This document shows, one piece after another, positions 60,013 through 64,000 of a stretch of DNA of 64,000 bases (the first letter of the stretch is position 1; the number at the start of each line of letters is the position of its first letter). This DNA is from an uncultured Clostridia bacterium (GTDB taxonomy: Bacteria > Bacillota > Clostridia > TANB77 > CAG-508). The stretch is taken from positions 1 to 64,000 of the forward strand of contig CAKPMJ010000005.1 in assembly GCA_934167965.1 (NCBI GenBank). The letters are read 5' to 3'. The notes under the pieces were generated by a model that had not been told where the DNA came from, searched no databases, and worked only from the letters and a program-made list of their open reading frames with translations. The translations under genes were made by a program, and so were the position numbers.

Positions 60013-60987
60013 ATGTTAAAGATTAGAAGATATTACAATCAAAACAAAAAGACGATATGGAAAGTAACAGGGATTATAGTCTTCTTTATTTTATTAATAC
60101 AATTATTAAATTATTTTGCTAAAAGCAAGAATATTAACAATATATCAGATAATATAAATAATAATTCAAGTTTTATAAATAACAGTAACTATACTGATTT
60201 ATCTGTTAGTTCAGATAAGTCAGTATTATCTAATGAGAAAATGACAACTAGCAGTTCAAACGAATTGGAAACTATAAATCAATTTTTTAATTATTGTAAT
60301 AATGGAGAAGTGGGTAAGGCTTATTCATTATTATCTGATGAATGTAAGAGTACAATGTATCCTAAAAAAAGTTATTTTGAAAAATCGTATTATAAGAATA
60401 TTTTTAATGGAAAGAAAATGGATATAAGTGTGGAAAACTGGATTGGAAGTACTTATAAAATAAAAATAATGGAAGATATATTAGCATCAGGAAGATATGA
60501 TAATAGCAATGCAAAGCAAGATTTTATTACAGTAATTTCAGATAAAAAATCTAGTTATAAATTAAATATAAATGGATATATAGAAAGAAAAACAATAAAT
60601 CAAAAAAAGACAGTAAGAGATAATATTGAAATGACAGTAATTGGAAAAGACATGCATATGGACTATGAAATATATTATTTTAAGATTAAGAATACTACTA
60701 ATAACTCAATTTTAATGGATAATTTACAACAAGTAGATTCCATATATTTGAAAGATAAAAATAATTTGAGATATTATGCTTATACCCACGAATTATCAGA
60801 GTCACAATTATTAGTAAAACGAGGAGAAGAAAAAATAATTAAGGTTAAATATTATAATAAATATCAATCAGGAAGAGAAATATATAGTGTAGGATTTTCC
60901 AAGGTTGTAATAAATTATGAATCATATAAAAAATTGCGAGATGCTTCTTTATATAATGATTATAATGAATTTACTATAGATTTATAA
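60013..60987 (+). CDS. VirB8-like candidate, membrane-anchored, 324 aa
   Basis: One transmembrane helix (about 19-38) is followed by an Asn/Ser-rich linker, an NTF2-like/VirB8-type helical-beta segment (TINQFFNYCNNGEVGKAYSL, about 85-195) and a second beta-rich domain (about 200-324). The position between VirB6 and the wall hydrolase, and the single anchor with an outside domain, fit TcpC/VirB8-like scaffold proteins. Sequence similarity is not strong by eye. AGGAGG precedes the ATG. Confidence 0.6.
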   Translation: MLKIRRYYNQNKKTIWKVTGIIVFFILLIQLLNYFAKSKNINNISDNINNNSSFINNSNYTDLSVSSDKSVLSNEKMTTSSSNELETINQFFNYCNNGEVGKAYSLLSDECKSTMYPKKSYFEKSYYKNIFNGKKMDISVENWIGSTYKIKIMEDILASGRYDNSNAKQDFITVISDKKSSYKLNINGYIERKTINQKKTVRDNIEMTVIGKDMHMDYEIYYFKIKNTTNNSILMDNLQQVDSIYLKDKNNLRYYAYTHELSESQLLVKRGEEKIIKVKYYNKYQSGREIYSVGFSKVVINYESYKKLRDASLYNDYNEFTIDL

Positions 60988-61005
60988 TTAATTGGAGTGA
61001 AATAG

Positions 61006-64000
61006 ATGGAAGAAGGTTTAAATAAGTTAAAAAATGGATTAAAAGCTGTAGTAAAAGCTATAGGAATGAAACTAGTAATGATGATCTTGATTATAGGAAT
61101 AATAATTACTTTTGTCGCTTCAGCTACATATTTTCTTACAATAGATGATGGTACATATAAAGATGATGACTGGACAAGCACTCCATATGGAGCAGGTCAA
61201 TATACTAGTAGTATTTCCATAGATAAAGATGGAAATATGACAGGAACTACTTCAGCAAAAGAATTATGGAACAAGATGATAGATGAAGGAAGTAGGGTTA
61301 ATCTTTATTTAGATGGTCCGGAAGAATTAATAAAATTAATGAATGCTGAAATGATAACACAGTTTATTGATACGAGAGAGGATCCCGATCAGGAAATAGA
61401 GTGGGATAAGATAAATAATGTAGATAATCCAACTTTGCAGGGAATTATCAAGTTAAAAAGGGCTTCATCTGAAGGGGAAGATAAAACTACAATGGTTTAT
61501 GCTGCTCCAGATGTTTTTCAATCATATATAGATGAATATAATTCATCTGGATCTGAGGATGCTAAAAATAATGCTTTAAGTCATTTTACTTTGGAAAAAA
61601 CTTATGTATCAAATACAAATACAGCAAGTGCTATTGCTGCAGGTACTACAATTGAAGTGCCTGTAGGACTAGGATCTGTTCATACATATATGGGATGGCA
61701 AATGATTACATCGCCTTCATCAACGCAATATAAATTAAGAGAGCAAGCAGGTATGGCATTTGATGAAGAAGGATTTGGAAAAATCAATGGAAGATATGTA
61801 ATTGCGTGTACAACAACTTTTGGAGCTGTAGGAGATTATATAGATTTTTACCAAGAAGATGGTAGCATTATACCATGTATTATTGGAGACATAAAAAGTC
61901 AGGGAGATGCAGGATGTAACCAATATGGACATAATAATGGGACTTGTATAGTAGAATTTATAGTTGATAAAGATTCTTGGTATAGTGGTGGCAAAGGTAG
62001 TCACACAAATCCTGGAAATTCTAATTGCCATCCCGAATGGAACCAAAATATTGTTAAAGCAGTAAATGGAGGAAGCTATTTTGGAAATTCAACTTTTGGA
62101 ACCGAAAATGTAGCAGAAGGAGGTACAACTGTTGCAGCGGCAACAGAAGTAAAATATAATGCACTAGTGGCCACTTGGAATGAGACAACAGAAGTAATAG
62201 AATCTAATGATCCAGATGTGGAATCAACTAGTAATACAATATATAATATGACCACTACTAAAATTAATTACCAAGATTTAGTTAGTGGATATACAATGCC
62301 TTTTGAATATTTATGGTCAATGTTATGTGTTACTGAGGATAAAGATTTCGTACTGGATTTGGTAGATTTAGTTTATAACAGTAAAATTGAAATTACAGTT
62401 CATGATAGCTTATCAACTAATATAAACGAGGATATTTATACATATACAAAAACAAAGAAAACGAACACTTCTGCAAAAGTAGTAGTTTATTATACGGATG
62501 ATGCAGGGGCATCTAGAAATTCGTCGCAATCAGGAAATTGGACAGATGAAGAACCAAATAAATATAAAATTACAACAACTATAACTACGAAGACGAACAC
62601 TTTAGATATAGCGGTGACATTAGCTGATGTCTGGATGGCTAAATATACGCAAGAGTTTTCTTATCAAACACCAGAAGACATAGTTAGTGGTGGTGAAGAG
62701 CAATCATTAGATGATATTGGATATACAGATGATCCAGTTGATACAGGAAATAATGATACATATGGTCATGCAAGAGATTTAATAAATAAAATTAAAAATA
62801 TGTTAAATAAGAGTACATATGTTAAAAGTATTGGTAATGGACAGATTAATTATTTAAATGAAGATATATACTATTCTACAACAGATAGAAAAGAAAAAAT
62901 TACTAATACGTTAAAAAATAAAAAGTATGTTTCTTCACCAATGGTCGTTGAGGAAAAGACTGACAAAAACTCAGAAGAACCAAACTTTGTGACAATACTT
63001 TTAGATCTGGACAATTTAAAAGCAAAAAATAATATTTTAGATGTATCATCGTGGTTATTTGAATTATTAGAGACAAATGAGAGTACAGTTGATTTAATAG
63101 ATTTAACAAAATACTTATTATATAAAGCAACCAACATTGATTTTGGAGTTACAGAGTTTGATTTTAATAGTTTCTACATGTCTGATTTTAAAGATATAAG
63201 GTCTTCTATTGGAGGAGTAGACTTGTTAAAAGAGTATATACATTATTGGGAACATTCATCACCACCACCAACAAATGCAGATGGTACAAAGTACATAATT
63301 GAAGATGATGGTGCAGGACACCCTACAGTTGGATATGGAGTAGATATTATTAACGGAGGATTTAAACAGGAATTTATTGCAGCTGGGTACCCAATAACAA
63401 TTGGAGGAGAAGTTGATAAAGCATTTGTAGATGCATTAGAGGATAGAGAAATACAAGAGTGTATAAATTACATAAAAAGTATGACAAATGGATTGAATTT
63501 AAGTGAATATCAAATCTATGCTTTAGTTTCAAGAGCATACAATTGTGGAAAAGCTGGAGCTGTTGCAATAAGAAGAGGTTCATCTAATTTAGATTTTATG
63601 TCTTCTTATAAAGAGTATTGGAAATCAGAAGATGATAAATTTGAGGCTAAAGATGCAAATGCAGATTTTAACCATTCATTATATACTAATTATATGTCTG
63701 AGCCAGTTACGGCCAAAGATAAAGGGTATATGTCGGGATTAGAAAGAAGAAGAAAATCAGAATGGGTATTATTTCAAACAGGATATATGGATGTACTAGA
63801 TAAATGGTATGTAGAAGGAATGGGAGGTTCTATAATAGAATGTGCAAAGGCAATACACCAGTATATGGAAGAGAATGGATATACATATTGTGTATATGGT
63901 TCAAATTCTTATGAAGAGTGTGGAAGGAATGGAAAATCTCATGGCTTAAGTAGGACTTTTGAAGCGTCTAAATCAAATAAAAATACTTGTTGTGCTACAT
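61006..64000 (+). CDS. VirB1-like peptidoglycan hydrolase (lysozyme-like plus NlpC/P60-like), 3' end outside the window
   Basis: From ATG 61006 (TGGAGTG site) the frame stays open to the window end, about 998 codons. A transmembrane helix (about 19-45) is followed by a large outside region with a repeated Gly/Ser/Thr-rich part (about 60-700) and a lysozyme-like domain (about 740-890: HYWEHSS, GAGHPTVGYGVDI, YQIYALVSRAYNCG). A C-terminal domain begins at about 940 (ECAKAIHQYMEENGYTYC and TFEASKSNKNTCCA) like the start of NlpC/P60 hydrolases, with the Cys nucleophile candidate just before the edge. It would open the wall for the pilus, as CwlT/VirB1 do. Full-length identity awaits the missing end. 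Confidence 0.78.
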   Translation, partial: MEEGLNKLKNGLKAVVKAIGMKLVMMILIIGIIITFVASATYFLTIDDGTYKDDDWTSTPYGAGQYTSSISIDKDGNMTGTTSAKELWNKMIDEGSRVNLYLDGPEELIKLMNAEMITQFIDTREDPDQEIEWDKINNVDNPTLQGIIKLKRASSEGEDKTTMVYAAPDVFQSYIDEYNSSGSEDAKNNALSHFTLEKTYVSNTNTASAIAAGTTIEVPVGLGSVHTYMGWQMITSPSSTQYKLREQAGMAFDEEGFGKINGRYVIACTTTFGAVGDYIDFYQEDGSIIPCIIGDIKSQGDAGCNQYGHNNGTCIVEFIVDKDSWYSGGKGSHTNPGNSNCHPEWNQNIVKAVNGGSYFGNSTFGTENVAEGGTTVAAATEVKYNALVATWNETTEVIESNDPDVESTSNTIYNMTTTKINYQDLVSGYTMPFEYLWSMLCVTEDKDFVLDLVDLVYNSKIEITVHDSLSTNINEDIYTYTKTKKTNTSAKVVVYYTDDAGASRNSSQSGNWTDEEPNKYKITTTITTKTNTLDIAVTLADVWMAKYTQEFSYQTPEDIVSGGEEQSLDDIGYTDDPVDTGNNDTYGHARDLINKIKNMLNKSTYVKSIGNGQINYLNEDIYYSTTDRKEKITNTLKNKKYVSSPMVVEEKTDKNSEEPNFVTILLDLDNLKAKNNILDVSSWLFELLETNESTVDLIDLTKYLLYKATNIDFGVTEFDFNSFYMSDFKDIRSSIGGVDLLKEYIHYWEHSSPPPTNADGTKYIIEDDGAGHPTVGYGVDIINGGFKQEFIAAGYPITIGGEVDKAFVDALEDREIQECINYIKSMTNGLNLSEYQIYALVSRAYNCGKAGAVAIRRGSSNLDFMSSYKEYWKSEDDKFEAKDANADFNHSLYTNYMSEPVTAKDKGYMSGLERRRKSEWVLFQTGYMDVLDKWYVEGMGGSIIECAKAIHQYMEENGYTYCVYGSNSYEECGRNGKSHGLSRTFEASKSNKNTCCAT

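Overview
The window is very AT-rich (A/T-dominated codons, long A and T runs in every gap) and carries a Clostridia-type gene set. The order is rpmH-rnpA-yidD-yidC-jag-mnmE-mnmG-rsmG-parA-parB-DUF4446 on the plus strand and dnaA, dnaN, recF, gyrB on the minus strand. This is a chromosomal replication origin of a low-GC Bacillota, most likely an uncultured gut Clostridia lineage. No species can be named from the sequence alone.

Layout. (1) 1-10484 is the lysogeny and early arm of a prophage. A large serine integrase runs into a tRNA-Pro gene. Next come an ImmA-like gene and a CI-like repressor, and a divergent Cro-like gene follows with a run of tiny ORFs, the DUF1351/Bet recombination module, an MBL-fold protein, a NinB-like gene, HNH, a replisome organiser, a DNA methyltransferase, DUF1064, a degenerate HNH and a truncated 9-residue-repeat protein. 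Two of these genes (NinB-like and ImmA-like) carry +1 frameshifts. (2) 10.6-14.1 kb is host backbone: a Bax-inhibitor-like protein, tRNA-Arg, a membrane-anchored protein, an XRE regulator and an HtrA protease. (3) 14.2-24.6 kb is a biosynthetic and signalling locus: a dimodular NRPS ending in a reductase (C-A-T-C-A-T-R), then a 7TM histidine kinase and a REC/HD-GYP response regulator. The predicted product class is an N-acyl dipeptide aldehyde or a compound derived from one. (4) 24.6-27.7 kb holds Tex and two small proteins. (5) 28.1-31.3 kb holds two tandem paralogues with a prepilin N-terminus and a formylglycine-enzyme/C-lectin-like C-terminus. Their last ~40 codons are hypervariable and are followed by a shared 66-bp flank with a hairpin, which resembles targets of diversity-generating retroelements. 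No reverse transcriptase is in the window. (6) 31.7-46.1 kb is the origin region. A textbook unwinding site (DnaA boxes, six TAG trios, AT-rich stretch) lies between dnaA and dnaN, and a second DnaA-box cluster lies between dnaA and rpmH. A possible structured RNA sits beside gyrB. (7) 46.3-48.5 kb is parA-parB-DUF4446. (8) 48.6-52.1 kb has two secreted tyrosine-rich repeat proteins flanking two tRNA-Ser genes. (9) 52.2 kb to the end is a Gram-positive type IV secretion operon: three VirB2-like pilins, PrgI/VirB3, a VirB4 split into two proteins, VirB6, a VirB8-like candidate and a large VirB1-like wall hydrolase cut by the window end. No relaxase, coupling protein or integrase of this system is visible.

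The most unusual parts are the paired hypervariable prepilin-lectin genes, the NRPS/two-component/HD-GYP locus, the T4SS with three pilins and a split VirB4 beside tyrosine-rich repeat proteins, and the unassigned non-coding stretch next to gyrB. Gene starts were chosen by ribosome-binding-site spacing where the longest frame looked wrong. All functional statements are by motif recognition only.
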